From contig NZ_KZ679060.1 of the NCBI RefSeq assembly GCF_003024195.1, positions 1-64,000 of the forward strand: a DNA stretch of 64,000 nucleotides, in the 5' to 3' direction. A model generated the notes under the pieces. It had not been told where the DNA came from and searched no databases. It saw nothing but the letters and a program-made list of their open reading frames with translations. The DNA comes from Streptomyces dioscori (GTDB taxonomy: Bacteria > Actinomycetota > Actinomycetes > Streptomycetales > Streptomycetaceae). Position 1 is the first letter of the stretch; each line of letters begins with the position of its first letter. This document shows positions 1-9,009 of this stretch, one piece after another. The translations under genes and the position numbers were made by a program.

Positions 1-2046
1 GAGTCGTGGCATGTCCAACGAGATGGTGGCTTCCTGGGTGTGGTGGGGGTCGAGGTTCACGACCACCAGAACCGTGTTCGATCCGCGTGCGTCCGTGACC
101 GACTTGGAGTACGCGAGCACCGCCTCCTTGTCCGTCTGGTGGAAATGCAGGTCACGCAGTTGTCGAAGGGCGGGGCTGCGGCGCCTGATCGCATTCAGCT
201 CGGCAATCAGAGGCGCGATGCTACGGCCTTCGCGTTCTGCCGACTCCCAGTCTCGCGGACGTAGTTGGTACTTTTCTGAGTTCAGGTATTCTTCGCTGCC
301 GTCGCGTACCGGCACGCCTTCGCACAGCTCGAATCCGCTGTAGACACCCCAGGTCGGGGACAGGGTCGCGGCCAGCACCGCGCGCAGTTCGAAGGCGCCC
401 CGGCCACCGTGCTGAAGGAACTCGTGCAGGATGTCGGGGGTGTTGACGAAGAAGTTGGGCCGCATATAGGCCGCCGCGTCACCGGAGAGTTCGGTGAGGT
501 ATTCGGTCAGTTCCTCTTTGGTGTTGCGCCAGGTGAAATACGTGTACGACTGCTGGAAGCCGATCGCGCCGAGCGTGTGCATCATCGCCGGGCGGGTGAA
601 CGCCTCGGCCAGGAAGATCACATCGGGATCGGTGCGATTGATCTCCCCGATCACCTCTTCCCAGAAGATGACCGGTTTCGTATGCGGATTGTCGACACGG
701 AAGATCCGTACGCCGTGACTCATCCAGAACCGCAGCACCCTGAGCGTCTCCCGCACCAGGCCCGGCATGTCCTTGTCGAAGGCGATCGGATAGATGTCCT
801 GGTACTTCTTCGGCGGATTCTCCGCATAGGCGATCGTGCCGTCGGAGCGGTGGTGGAACCACTCCGGGTGCTTCTCCACCCACGGGTGGTCGGGGGAGCA
901 CTGGAGCGCGAAGTCGAGTGCGATCTCCAGGTCCAGTTCCGCGGCCCGGCGCACGAAGTCGTCGAAGTCGTCGATCGTGCCGAGGTCGGGATGGACGGCG
1001 TCGTGCCCGCCCTCGGGCGAGCCGATCGCCCACGGCACCCCGACGTCGTGCGGGCCGGGGTCGAGCGTGTTGTTGGGGCCCTTGCGGAAGGTCGCGCCGA
1101 TGGGGTGGATCGGTGGCAGGTACACCACGTCGAAGCCCATCCCGGCGATCGCGGGCAGCCGCCGGGCCGCCGTCGCGAACGTACCGCTGACCGGCGGTTT
1201 CCCGGGCTCGACCACCGCACCCTCCGAGCGCGGGAAGAACTCGTACCAGGAACCGAACAGCGCCCGCTCCCGCTCGACCTGGAGGTTCAGCGGGTCGGCG
1301 GCGGTGACCAGTTCGCGCAGGGGGTGCCGGGCGAGGACATGGTCCACGTCGGGGGTGAGCGCGGCGGCCAGCCGGGCCGCCGCGGGACGGGCGGTGTCGC
1401 GCAGACCCGCGACGGCCGCGAGGATCGCCTCCCGCCGGCCCTTGCTCTTCGGCACCCCGGCCGCGGCACGCTCGTACAGCAGCGCGCCCTCCTCCAGGAC
1501 GAGCTCGGTGTCCATGCCCGCCGGGATCTTGATCCGGGCATGGTGACGCCAGGTGGTGATCGGATCGCCCCAGGCCTCCACGGTGTACGTCCACAGGCCG
1601 GGCGCCGGCACGGAGACGGTGGCGCCCCAGCGGTCCGTGCCGGGGGCGAGTTCGCGCAGGGGTGTCCAGGGGCCCGTGCGGCCCTCGGGGCCGCGCAGCA
1701 CGACGTTCGCGGCGACCGCGTCGTGGCCCTCCCGGAAGACCGTCGCGGAGATCTCGAAGGACTCTCCCACCACGGCCTTTGCCGGCCGACGGCCACCGGT
1801 GACGAGAGGACGGACGTCCAGGACGGGGATACGGCCGATCACGGGGGCACTCACGGAGGCACTTTCGGGGGTCGGGGCGGCCGGCCCGGGGGCGGGCGCC
1901 GTGGGACGTGTCTCTTGCGCCGGAGCCGCCCGCTCGGCGGTCCGGGTCCTCGGTGCCGGTGGGCGGTCTGCTTTCTCCCCCGGATCCGGGGGTGGTGTGA
2001 TGCCGGGCGTCGGGGGTGGTGACGGCTGGTGGTGCTTGGCGGGCAT
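1..2046 (-). CDS. glgE: Alpha-1,4-glucan:maltose-1-phosphate maltosyltransferase GlgE (3' end outside window)
   Basis: Cytosolic GH13 enzyme that transfers maltosyl units from alpha-maltose-1-phosphate onto alpha-glucan chains. 682 codons are visible and the C-terminus lies outside the window. The sequence shows the GH13 nucleophile in FRVDNPHTKP (D452) and the acid/base in LAEAF (E481). Their 29-residue spacing matches what I recall for S. coelicolor GlgE1 (D394/E423). I chose ATG 2046 because AGGAG lies 7-8 nt upstream and the MPA-HH N-terminus resembles characterised Streptomyces GlgE. A Pro/Ala-rich linker of roughly 55-60 residues separates it from the conserved VIGRIPVLDVRP segment, so this protein is longer at its N-terminus than the S. 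coelicolor enzyme. A GTG at 1854 would remove the linker. glgP and glgX lie nearby, fitting glucan storage. Confidence 0.96.
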   Translation of the reverse strand, partial: MPAKHHQPSPPPTPGITPPPDPGEKADRPPAPRTRTAERAAPAQETRPTAPAPGPAAPTPESASVSAPVIGRIPVLDVRPLVTGGRRPAKAVVGESFEISATVFREGHDAVAANVVLRGPEGRTGPWTPLRELAPGTDRWGATVSVPAPGLWTYTVEAWGDPITTWRHHARIKIPAGMDTELVLEEGALLYERAAAGVPKSKGRREAILAAVAGLRDTARPAAARLAAALTPDVDHVLARHPLRELVTAADPLNLQVERERALFGSWYEFFPRSEGAVVEPGKPPVSGTFATAARRLPAIAGMGFDVVYLPPIHPIGATFRKGPNNTLDPGPHDVGVPWAIGSPEGGHDAVHPDLGTIDDFDDFVRRAAELDLEIALDFALQCSPDHPWVEKHPEWFHHRSDGTIAYAENPPKKYQDIYPIAFDKDMPGLVRETLRVLRFWMSHGVRIFRVDNPHTKPVIFWEEVIGEINRTDPDVIFLAEAFTRPAMMHTLGAIGFQQSYTYFTWRNTKEELTEYLTELSGDAAAYMRPNFFVNTPDILHEFLQHGGRGAFELRAVLAATLSPTWGVYSGFELCEGVPVRDGSEEYLNSEKYQLRPRDWESAEREGRSIAPLIAELNAIRRRSPALRQLRDLHFHQTDKEAVLAYSKSVTDARGSNTVLVVVNLDPHHTQEATISLDMPRL

Positions 2047-2161
2047 GACCGCTCCTGTCCGCGTCAACGTGGGCGGGCGGATGAGAGTGTGAGGAGGTTC
2101 TTGTGCTGTGTTACCGGGGGAGCCTTCCCTCCCCTTTCGGGTGGGCAATCCGGCACTTTGT

Positions 2162-2190
2162 TAACTACTCGCGCGTATGTCCACACACAA
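2162..2190 (-). promoter_or_regulatory. Possible glgE promoter
   Basis: On the minus strand TTGTGT (2190-2185) is followed after 17 nt by TAGTTA (2167-2162), about 115 nt upstream of the glgE start. The spacing suits a sigma-70-type promoter, but neither hexamer is a perfect match. The 255-nt gap between the subtilase stop and glgE holds no other convincing element. Confidence 0.3.
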
Positions 2191-2301
2191 GACCGGCCCC
2201 ACCCGCTGGGAATCCGCCACTGATCTGCAAAGCGTTCACTGATCCGTGAAGCATCTACCCGGGATTCGCGGGACGAGACCGGTCCGTGAATGTCTACTTG
2301 G

Positions 2302-3501
2302 TCAAGGGTTGTCGACCTGCAGGAGTGTGTCGGGGGAACCCGGCCCCACGTCCGACAGCTGCCCGGTGGCGGCCCGGTCGACCAGGGCCCCGGCGACCTC
2401 GGCGGGAGCCGCCGAGGAATGGTCGGCGAGATACAGCGCGGCCGCGCCGGCGGCATGGGGCGACGCCATCGAGGTACCCGAGAAGGTCGCCGTGCCCGTG
2501 TCGCCCGTGTGCGAGGCGGAGGTGACGTCCACGCCGGGCGCGAACAGGTCGAGCCGCGCGCCCCAGTTGGAGAAGTACGCCCTGGCGTCCTTCGGGTCGC
2601 TCGCCCCGACCGTGATCGCCTCCTGGACCCGGGCCGGTGAGTCGAGGCTCGCCGGGCGGTTGTCGTTGCCCGCCGCGATCGTGTAGGTGACGCCGGACGC
2701 GATGGAGTTGCGTACGGCGGCGTCCAGCTGCGCGTTCGCGAGGCCGCCCAGGCTCATATTGGCGACGGCCGGTTTCACGGCATGGGTGGTCACCCAGTCG
2801 ATACCCGCGATGACCTGCGACAACGTACCGGACCCGGTGTCGTCGAGGACACGGACGGCGACCACCCGCGCCTGCTTCGCGACCCCGTACGTCGTGCCCG
2901 CGATCGTGCCCGCCACATGGGTGCCGTGGCCCAGACCGTCCTGTGCGACGGCGTCGTCGTCGACGAAGTCCCAGCCGGAGGCGGCCCGCCCGCCGAAGTC
3001 CTGGTGGGTGACGCGCACACCGGTGTCGATGACGTACGCCGTCACGCCCTGCCCCGCCGACTCCGGCCAGGTGTAACTGCGGTCCAGCGGCAGCTCCGGC
3101 TGGTCGAGGCGGTCGAGCCCCCACGGCGGGTCGGACTGCTGGTGCTCGACGGTCACCGTGGCGTCCCGGGCGACCGAGGCGACCCGGGGGTCGGCGGCCA
3201 GCCGCCGCGCCTGCCGCTCGCCGGCCCGCACCGCGTAGCCGTTGAGTGCCGTGCTGTAGGCGTGGCTTATTCTCGCTCCGTACTCGGTGGCGACCGCCCT
3301 GCCCGCCTTCGACGGAGCCTTCGTCGCCCCTTTGAGCGTCACGATGTAACTGCCGCTGACGGAGCCGGCTCCCGCGCTGCCGGATATCCGCCCCTCGGGC
3401 GCGGCGTGCGCCGGCGGAGCGGGAGCCGAGACCGCCGCCGCCGTCAGGGCCGCGGTCAGGCCTCCCGCCCAGTGCAGCCGCCGTGTGCGCCTCACTGCCA
3501 T
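2302..3501 (-). CDS. Secreted subtilisin-like serine protease (S8, proteinase K type)
   Basis: Extracellular endopeptidase of 399 residues. Order: basic N-terminus and Ala-rich signal peptide (about 1-34, ending near AHAAPEG), an I9-type inhibitor propeptide (SYIVTLKG to about residue 120), then the S8 domain. The triad is visible as D159 (VIDTGV), H192 (GHGTHVAG) and S344 (GTSMASPHAAG), with the oxyanion Asn at N280 (AAGNDN). There is no extra C-terminal domain. ATG 3501 is preferred because GAGGGGAG lies about 8 nt upstream; in-frame ATG 3525 would add eight residues. The gene is single, divergent from glgP, and lies upstream of glgE in the same direction. Its role is probably nutrient scavenging or mycelial proteolysis; the substrate cannot be told from sequence. 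Confidence 0.94.
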   Translation of the reverse strand: MAVRRTRRLHWAGGLTAALTAAAVSAPAPPAHAAPEGRISGSAGAGSVSGSYIVTLKGATKAPSKAGRAVATEYGARISHAYSTALNGYAVRAGERQARRLAADPRVASVARDATVTVEHQQSDPPWGLDRLDQPELPLDRSYTWPESAGQGVTAYVIDTGVRVTHQDFGGRAASGWDFVDDDAVAQDGLGHGTHVAGTIAGTTYGVAKQARVVAVRVLDDTGSGTLSQVIAGIDWVTTHAVKPAVANMSLGGLANAQLDAAVRNSIASGVTYTIAAGNDNRPASLDSPARVQEAITVGASDPKDARAYFSNWGARLDLFAPGVDVTSASHTGDTGTATFSGTSMASPHAAGAAALYLADHSSAAPAEVAGALVDRAATGQLSDVGPGSPDTLLQVDNP

Positions 3502-3802
3502 GGTGTGCGCTCCCCTCGTCGACATGCGGCAGCCTCTCGTGCGCCGCGAACCCCCACAAGCCCGCACGCCGGTGCGGAATCGGCCATATCATCCGCAGCC
3601 GCACCGAAGGCCGCGCCCCGTCAGGGGCGCGGGGAACTGCGCGGCCCGCCCCCACCGGCCCGCAGTCGCACCACTGCACTCCCGACGAAGCACAGCGCAG
3701 CGCTGCGCGCCGTGGTTGCGGAGCAACGACGCCGCTACCGTCGTGGATGACGTCCGTACGTGCTTGGCGACAGCGATACGCCCTTTGTGAAGGTGGAAGC
3801 TC
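3502..3802. other. Divergent intergenic region, subtilase/glgP, with dispersed-type hairpin element
   Basis: About 300 nt with no gene. At 3611-3632 a nine-base-pair inverted repeat (CCGCGCCCC, loop GTCA, GGGGCGCGG) is followed by a G/C-rich tail. From memory, very similar elements are scattered in Streptomyces intergenic regions; 48415-48540 here looks related. The region must carry promoters for both flanking genes. I see no confident -35/-10 pair. A purine-rich AAGGTGGAAG precedes the glgP start. Confidence 0.5.
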
Positions 3803-6421
3803 GTGAAGGCCATCCGCAGGTTCACCGTGCGACCCGTACTCCCGGAAGCCCTCCACCCCCTCAGCGATCTGGCGCGCAACCTGCGCTGGTCCTGGCATGC
3901 CGAGACCCGTGACCTCTTCCAGTCCGTGGACCCCGAACGCTGGACCGCCTCGGGCCGCGATCCCGTACGCCTCCTCGGAAGCGTGTCGTCAGGGCGGCTG
4001 GCCCAGCTGTCCGGCGACAGAAGGTTCCTGAGGCGGCTGTCCGCCGCCGCCGACGATCTCCACGACTATGTGACGGGCGACCGCTGGTACCAGGCCCAGC
4101 CGTCCGAACTGCCCGCCGCCATCGCCTACTTCTCACCCGAGTTCGGCATCACCGCCGCGCTGCCGCAGTACTCCGGCGGCCTCGGCATCCTCGCCGGCGA
4201 CCATCTCAAGGCGGCCAGCGACCTCGGCGTACCCCTCATCGGTGTCGGACTGCTGTACCGGCACGGGTACTTCCGGCAGTCCCTGTCCCGGGACGGCTGG
4301 CAGCAGGAGCACTATCCGGTCCTCGACCCCAACGAACTGCCCGTCTCCCTGCTGCGCGAGGCCGACGGCACCCCCTCCCAGGTCTCCCTGGCCCTCCCCG
4401 GCGGTACGGCCCTGCACGCCCGCATCTGGCTGGCCCAGGTCGGCCGCGTCCCGCTGCTGCTGCTCGACTCCGACGTCGAGGAGAACGACCTCGGCGAGCG
4501 CGGAGTCACCGACCGGCTCTACGGCGGCGGCAGCGAGCACCGGCTGCTCCAGGAGATGCTGCTCGGCATCGGAGGCGTACGGGCCGTGCGTACGTACTGC
4601 CGGCTCACCGGCCACGCGCGGCCCGAGGTGTTCCACACCAACGAGGGCCACGCGGGCTTCCTCGGCCTGGAACGCATCCACGAACTGTCCTACGAGGACC
4701 TCGACTTCGAGGCCGCCCTCGAAGCCGTCAGGGCCGGGACCGTCTTCACGACCCACACCCCCGTGCCCGCCGGCATCGACCGCTTCGACCGGGAACTGGT
4801 GGCCCGCCACTTCGGCCCCGACGCCGAACTCCCGCGCATCGACGTCGAACACATCCTGCGCCTCGGCATGGAGACCTACCCCGGCGGCGAACCGAACCTC
4901 TTCAACATGGCCGTGATGGGACTGCGGCTCGGCCAGCGCGCCAACGGCGTCTCCCTCCTGCACGGCCAGGTCAGCCGGGAGATGTTCTCGGGCCTGTGGC
5001 CGGGCTTCGACCCCGCCGAGGTCCCCATCACCTCCGTGACGAACGGCGTCCACGCCCCCACCTGGGTGGCCCCCGAGGTGTTCCGGCTCGGCGCCCGGCA
5101 GATCGGCGCACAGCGCACCGAGGACGCCCTCACCGTCGGCGGCTCCGACACCTGGGACGCCGTCGCCGACATCCCCGACCAGGACATCTGGGAACTGCGC
5201 CGCTCCCTGCGCGAGCAACTGGTCGCGGAGGTACGGGAGCGGCTGTACGCGTCCTGGCGGCAGCGGGGCGCGGGGACGGCCGAACTGGGCTGGATCGACG
5301 GCGTACTGGACCCGGACGTCCTGACCATCGGCTTCGCCCGCCGCGTCCCCTCCTACAAACGCCTCACCCTGATGCTGCGGGACCGCGACCGGCTCATGGA
5401 CCTGCTGCTGCACTCCGAGCGGCCCGTCCAGATCGTGGTGGCGGGCAAGGCCCACCCGGCCGACGACGGCGGCAAACGCCTCGTGCAGGAACTGGTGCGC
5501 TTCGCCGACGACCCGCGCGTACGCCACCGCATCGTCTTCCTCCCCGACTACGGCATGGCGATGGCGCAGAAGCTGTACCCCGGCTGCGACATCTGGCTCA
5601 ACAACCCGCTGCGCCCCCTGGAGGCGTGCGGCACGTCCGGGATGAAGGCCGCGCTGAACGGCTGCCTCAACCTGTCGGTCCTGGACGGCTGGTGGGACGA
5701 ATGGTTCCGGCCGGACTTCGGCTGGGCGATCCCCACGGCGGACGGCACCGCGGTCGACGACGACCGCCGCGACGAGCTGGAGGCCACGGCCCTCTACGAC
5801 CTCCTCGAACAGCGGGTGGCCCCGCGCTTCTACGAACTCGGCCAGGCCGGTCTGCCCGACCGCTGGATCGAGATGGTCCGCCAGACCCTGTCCCACCTGG
5901 GCCCCAAACTCCTGGCGGGCCGCATGGTCCGCGAGTACGTCGAACGCCTCTACACCCCGGCGGCGCTGGCCCACCGCTCCATGGACCACCCCGCCGCGAG
6001 GGAGCTCGCGGTGTGGAAGTCCCGGGTGCGGGCGGCCTGGCCGCACATCACGGTCGACCACGTCGAGACGACGGCCGTGACCGCCACGGCCGAACTGGGC
6101 TCGACGCTCTCCCTGCGGGTCCTGGTCGGCCTCGGCGACCTGGCCCCGGACGACGTCGAGGTCCAGGCGGTCTCGGGGCGCGTGGACTCCGAGGACCGCA
6201 TCACGGACGGCACGACGTTCCCGCTGAAACCGGCGGGCGGCCCGGACGGGGAGGGCCGCTGGCTCTACGAGGGCCCACTCGCCCTCGACCGCACGGGCCC
6301 CTTCGGCTACACGGTCCGCATCCTCCCGGCCCACCGCCTCCTCGCCTCCAACGCGGAACTGGGCCTGGTGGCGGTGCCGGCGGAGGAGCTGGTGGAGGGG
6401 GCGGGGGTGCTCATGCGGTGA
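3803..6421 (+). CDS. glgP: Alpha-glucan (glycogen/maltodextrin) phosphorylase GlgP
   Basis: Cytosolic PLP enzyme that phosphorolyses alpha-1,4-glucans to glucose-1-phosphate. It has 872 residues, close to the usual length of the actinobacterial GT35 branch. The N-terminus (MKAIRRFTVRPVLPEALHPL) carries the DUF3417-type cap of this branch. Conserved glucan- and phosphate-site segments include SPEFGI, NEGHAGFL and TTHTPVPAGIDRF. The PLP lysine lies in GTSGMKAALNG (K615). The GTG start at 3803 follows an AAGGTGGAAG ribosome-binding stretch. It is divergent from the subtilase and close to glgE and glgX, which suits glycogen or GlgE-glucan turnover. Confidence 0.96.
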   Translation: MKAIRRFTVRPVLPEALHPLSDLARNLRWSWHAETRDLFQSVDPERWTASGRDPVRLLGSVSSGRLAQLSGDRRFLRRLSAAADDLHDYVTGDRWYQAQPSELPAAIAYFSPEFGITAALPQYSGGLGILAGDHLKAASDLGVPLIGVGLLYRHGYFRQSLSRDGWQQEHYPVLDPNELPVSLLREADGTPSQVSLALPGGTALHARIWLAQVGRVPLLLLDSDVEENDLGERGVTDRLYGGGSEHRLLQEMLLGIGGVRAVRTYCRLTGHARPEVFHTNEGHAGFLGLERIHELSYEDLDFEAALEAVRAGTVFTTHTPVPAGIDRFDRELVARHFGPDAELPRIDVEHILRLGMETYPGGEPNLFNMAVMGLRLGQRANGVSLLHGQVSREMFSGLWPGFDPAEVPITSVTNGVHAPTWVAPEVFRLGARQIGAQRTEDALTVGGSDTWDAVADIPDQDIWELRRSLREQLVAEVRERLYASWRQRGAGTAELGWIDGVLDPDVLTIGFARRVPSYKRLTLMLRDRDRLMDLLLHSERPVQIVVAGKAHPADDGGKRLVQELVRFADDPRVRHRIVFLPDYGMAMAQKLYPGCDIWLNNPLRPLEACGTSGMKAALNGCLNLSVLDGWWDEWFRPDFGWAIPTADGTAVDDDRRDELEATALYDLLEQRVAPRFYELGQAGLPDRWIEMVRQTLSHLGPKLLAGRMVREYVERLYTPAALAHRSMDHPAARELAVWKSRVRAAWPHITVDHVETTAVTATAELGSTLSLRVLVGLGDLAPDDVEVQAVSGRVDSEDRITDGTTFPLKPAGGPDGEGRWLYEGPLALDRTGPFGYTVRILPAHRLLASNAELGLVAVPAEELVEGAGVLMR

Positions 6422-6463
6422 GGTGACGCGAGCCGGTGTGCGGCGGGGCGGGGCGGCCGGGGT

Positions 6464-6970
6464 CTACGCCTCGTCGAACTCCGCGCACATCCGCCGCAAC
6501 ACCACCCCGCACCGCCGCGCGTACGCGTGCTGCAGGCCCCGCGTGGCCGCCCCGCCCGCCTTCGCGTACCACTTGGCCGGGCGGCTGAAGGCGGTCACGG
6601 TCAGCCAGACCGTGCCGTCGCCCGTGCGGTCGACCACGAAGGCCTCCTCGCCGGACTCCGGGTGGCCGGGCAGGGTGCCGTAGGCCCAGCCGGCGCGGCG
6701 CGGTTCGTCGAGGGTCCAGACCACGCGGCAGGGCGCCTTGATGAGACCGCCCAGGCCGACCGTCACGTCGACGCCCGGGGCGGCCTCGGCGGCCTCCGTC
6801 GTGATCGTTACACCGGCCGCCCGGTGGACTTCCCAGGTCATGACCGCCTGCGAGGCCGTTTTGAAGACCTCGTGGCCCTCGCCTATGCGGGTGCGGACGT
6901 GCAGCGGGTGGAAGCCGGGTGGGCACCGGCCGTCGCGGGTCGCGCCCACATCCTCGTACGTGAAGGGCAT
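6464..6970 (-). CDS. DUF1990 family protein
   Basis: 168-residue protein of a family without known reaction. Recognisable DUF1990-type segments are MPFTYEDVG at the N-terminus, GEGHEVFKTA, RRAGWAYGTLPGHPESGEEAF and the C-terminal AYARRCGVVLRR. There is no signal peptide or membrane segment, so it is probably cytosolic; the fold is expected to be a small START-like barrel (family-based inference). ATG 6970 begins the conserved region but has no clear ribosome-binding site, so a longer or leaderless start is possible. It is convergent with glgP (42-nt gap) and is separated from the upstream metalloprotease by a strong terminator, so it probably has its own promoter. Confidence 0.75.
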   Translation of the reverse strand: MPFTYEDVGATRDGRCPPGFHPLHVRTRIGEGHEVFKTASQAVMTWEVHRAAGVTITTEAAEAAPGVDVTVGLGGLIKAPCRVVWTLDEPRRAGWAYGTLPGHPESGEEAFVVDRTGDGTVWLTVTAFSRPAKWYAKAGGAATRGLQHAYARRCGVVLRRMCAEFDEA

Positions 6971-6984
6971 GGGAACCAAGAGTA

Positions 6985-7023
6985 GGGCGGTACCCGGGAC
7001 CGATCTCGTCCCGGGTACCGCCC
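6985..7023 (-). terminator. Strong stem-loop terminator after M4 protease
   Basis: Perfect 16-bp inverted repeat (6985-7000 and 7008-7023) with a 7-nt loop, 20 nt beyond the metalloprotease stop. There is no long U-tract, as is usual in Streptomyces. Confidence 0.85.
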
Positions 7024-7043
7024 CGCGCACACCTAGGTGGGCG

Positions 7044-8690
7044 TCACGCCACGTTCACGCCGGACCAGGCCGCCGCCACCGCCTTGTACTCGGTGCTCGT
7101 CGAGCCGTACAGCGCCGACGCCGCGCTCAGCGTCGCCGTACGGGCGCCCGCGTACTTCGTCGTGGACGTCATGTACTCGGTGAGCGCCTTGTACCAGATC
7201 TTGATGGCCTTGTCGCGGCCGATGCCGGTGAGCGTCGTGCCGTTGGACGTCGTGGAGTTGTAGCTGACTCCGTTGATCGTCTTGGCGCCGCTGCCCTCCG
7301 ACAGGAGGTAGAAGAAGTGGTTCGCCGGGCCGGAGGAGTAGTGGACGTCCACCGAGCCGAGGCTGGACGACCAGCTGTCCTTGGACGCGCCGTCCTTGCT
7401 CGGCTTGTCCATGTAGCGCAGCGGGGTGCCGTTGCCGTTGATGTCGATCTTCTCGCCGATGAGGTAGTCGCCGACGTCGGAGGCGCTGGCCGCGTAGAAC
7501 TCGACCGCCGTGCCGAAGATGTCGGAGGTGGCCTCGTTCAGGCCGCCGGACTCACCGCTGTAGTTGAGGCCCGCGGTGTTCGCGGTCACGCCGTGGCTCA
7601 TCTCGTGGCCCGCGACGTCCAGCGAGGTGAGCGGCTTGACGCTGCCCGCGCCGTCGCCGTACGTCATGCAGAAGCAGGAGTCCTGCCAGAAGGCGTTGAC
7701 GTACGCCGTGCTGTAGTGGACGCGGGAGTAGGCCGCGACACCGTTGTTCTTGATGCCGGTGCGGCCGAGCACGTTCTTGTAGAAGTCCCAGGTGACCTGG
7801 GCCCCGTAGTGCGCGTCGACCGCGGCGGTCTGGGTGTTGGACGCCGCGCCCGTGCCCCAGGTGTCGTCCGCGTCGGTGAACAGGGTGCCGGTGCCGGAGG
7901 TGCCCTTGTTCAGGTTGTACGTCTTGTGCGAGCCCCGGGACGTGTCGTTGAGCTGGTACGTCGAGCCGGAGAGCGAGGTGCCGATGGTGACCTTGCCGGA
8001 GTACTGGCTGTTGCCGATACCGGTCTTGACCGCCTCCCACTCGTACAGCTTCTTGCCCGACTCGGCGTCGGTGACGACGTGCAGCTCCTGCGGGGTGCCG
8101 TCGTGCTGGAAGCCGCCGACGACCGTCTCGTAGGCCAGGACCGGCTTGCCGTCGGCCGCCCAGACGACCTTGCGGGGCGCCTTGTCGGCGGCCGACTTGG
8201 TGCTGCCCTCTGCCTTCGCGGCGGTCACGGCCTGCTTCTCGGCCGCCGACTTGGCGATGGACGGGGTGACGTCGGTGACCTTGATGGTCGCCTTGGTCGC
8301 CTTGGTCACGCCCGTGGTCTTCCCGGCCTTGGTCTCGTGGACGACCAGGTCGCCGCCGAGGACAGGGAGTCCGTCGTACGTGCGCTCGTAGCGGGTGTGG
8401 GTCGTGCCGTCGACGTTCTTGACGACGTCTCTGACGACCAGCTGCTCCTTGGCGCCGAGCCCTATCTCGCCGGCGGTCTCCGTGGTGGCGGCGTCGGCCT
8501 TCGCGATGAGGCTCGTACGGGCCGCCGGGGACAGCTGGACCGCGGACGCGGCGAGCGTCGCGTCGGAGCTCTCCGCCGGGGTCTGGGCGGAGGCACCGGT
8601 GGTCAGACCGGTGGTGAGGAGAGCACCGGCCGCGACAGCGGTGGCGATGGCCAGAGTGGTGCGGTTGCGACGCGCGTAGAGGGGGGTCAC
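7044..8690 (-). CDS. Secreted M4 (thermolysin-like) neutral zinc metalloprotease
   Basis: Extracellular zinc endopeptidase precursor of 548 residues. Signal peptide about 1-36 (ARRNRTTLAIATAV to GASAQTPAE), then FTP/PepSY-type propeptide (about 60-215), then the M4 catalytic domain. Zinc ligands and the general base are visible in GHEMSHGVT (H362, E363, H366) and GGLNEATSD (E386). The catalytic His segment VDVHYSSGPANHFF is present. The protein ends shortly after the catalytic domain. The GTG start at 8690 follows AGGAG by 5 nt and begins a clear signal peptide. It is a tandem paralogue of the next upstream gene and keeps the same unusual FWQDSCFCMTYGDG segment, suggesting duplication. Strong terminators flank it, so it is monocistronic. 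Confidence 0.95.
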   Translation of the reverse strand: MTPLYARRNRTTLAIATAVAAGALLTTGLTTGASAQTPAESSDATLAASAVQLSPAARTSLIAKADAATTETAGEIGLGAKEQLVVRDVVKNVDGTTHTRYERTYDGLPVLGGDLVVHETKAGKTTGVTKATKATIKVTDVTPSIAKSAAEKQAVTAAKAEGSTKSAADKAPRKVVWAADGKPVLAYETVVGGFQHDGTPQELHVVTDAESGKKLYEWEAVKTGIGNSQYSGKVTIGTSLSGSTYQLNDTSRGSHKTYNLNKGTSGTGTLFTDADDTWGTGAASNTQTAAVDAHYGAQVTWDFYKNVLGRTGIKNNGVAAYSRVHYSTAYVNAFWQDSCFCMTYGDGAGSVKPLTSLDVAGHEMSHGVTANTAGLNYSGESGGLNEATSDIFGTAVEFYAASASDVGDYLIGEKIDINGNGTPLRYMDKPSKDGASKDSWSSSLGSVDVHYSSGPANHFFYLLSEGSGAKTINGVSYNSTTSNGTTLTGIGRDKAIKIWYKALTEYMTSTTKYAGARTATLSAASALYGSTSTEYKAVAAAWSGVNVA

Positions 8691-9009
8691 ACAAGCTCCT
8701 TCGTGGGGGGTGTCCGACCGGTATGGGGGAGCGGTCGGGCTGCTGTGAAGTTGCGGTGCGGGTGTGCCTGCCGTGCGAGGTGAACAGTGCCAGGTGGGTC
8801 GCGTACATGTCAGCGGGGCAAATGGAGGTTGGCCGGAAATCGTCCGCTGCCCGAAGATCGGCGTACGCATTGCGGACTTGATCGCCCGCAAAGACCCGGC
8901 AATGGAACCGGAAGTGGGGGGTAAGGCGGCAGCAAAGCACAGGCAAAGAGGGTGCCGCCCCGGGAGTCGGCTCCCGGGGCGGCACCCTCTGTGTGCCGGG
9001 GTCGTGCGG
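8691..9009 (-). promoter_or_regulatory. Upstream region of first M4 protease
   Basis: About 320 nt with no gene. It contains the terminator of the second protease (8947-8990) and the promoter region of the first. The 12-mer GTTGGCCGGAAA (8828-8839, written on the + strand) recurs exactly at 11251-11262 upstream of the paralogue, so it may be a shared regulatory box. No convincing -35/-10 pair was identified. Confidence 0.4.
8947..8990 (-). terminator. Strong stem-loop terminator after second M4 protease
   Basis: Perfect 20-bp inverted repeat (8947-8966 and 8971-8990) with a 4-nt TCGG loop and a short T-run on the minus strand, 20 nt past the stop codon of the second metalloprotease. Confidence 0.9.

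Noticed and set aside
6738..8783. Long + strand open frame opposite the first M4 protease (and a similar one at 9235-11193)
   Set aside because: No recognisable motif; low-complexity Arg/Val/Gly protein. The opposite strand encodes complete metalloproteases with signal peptides.
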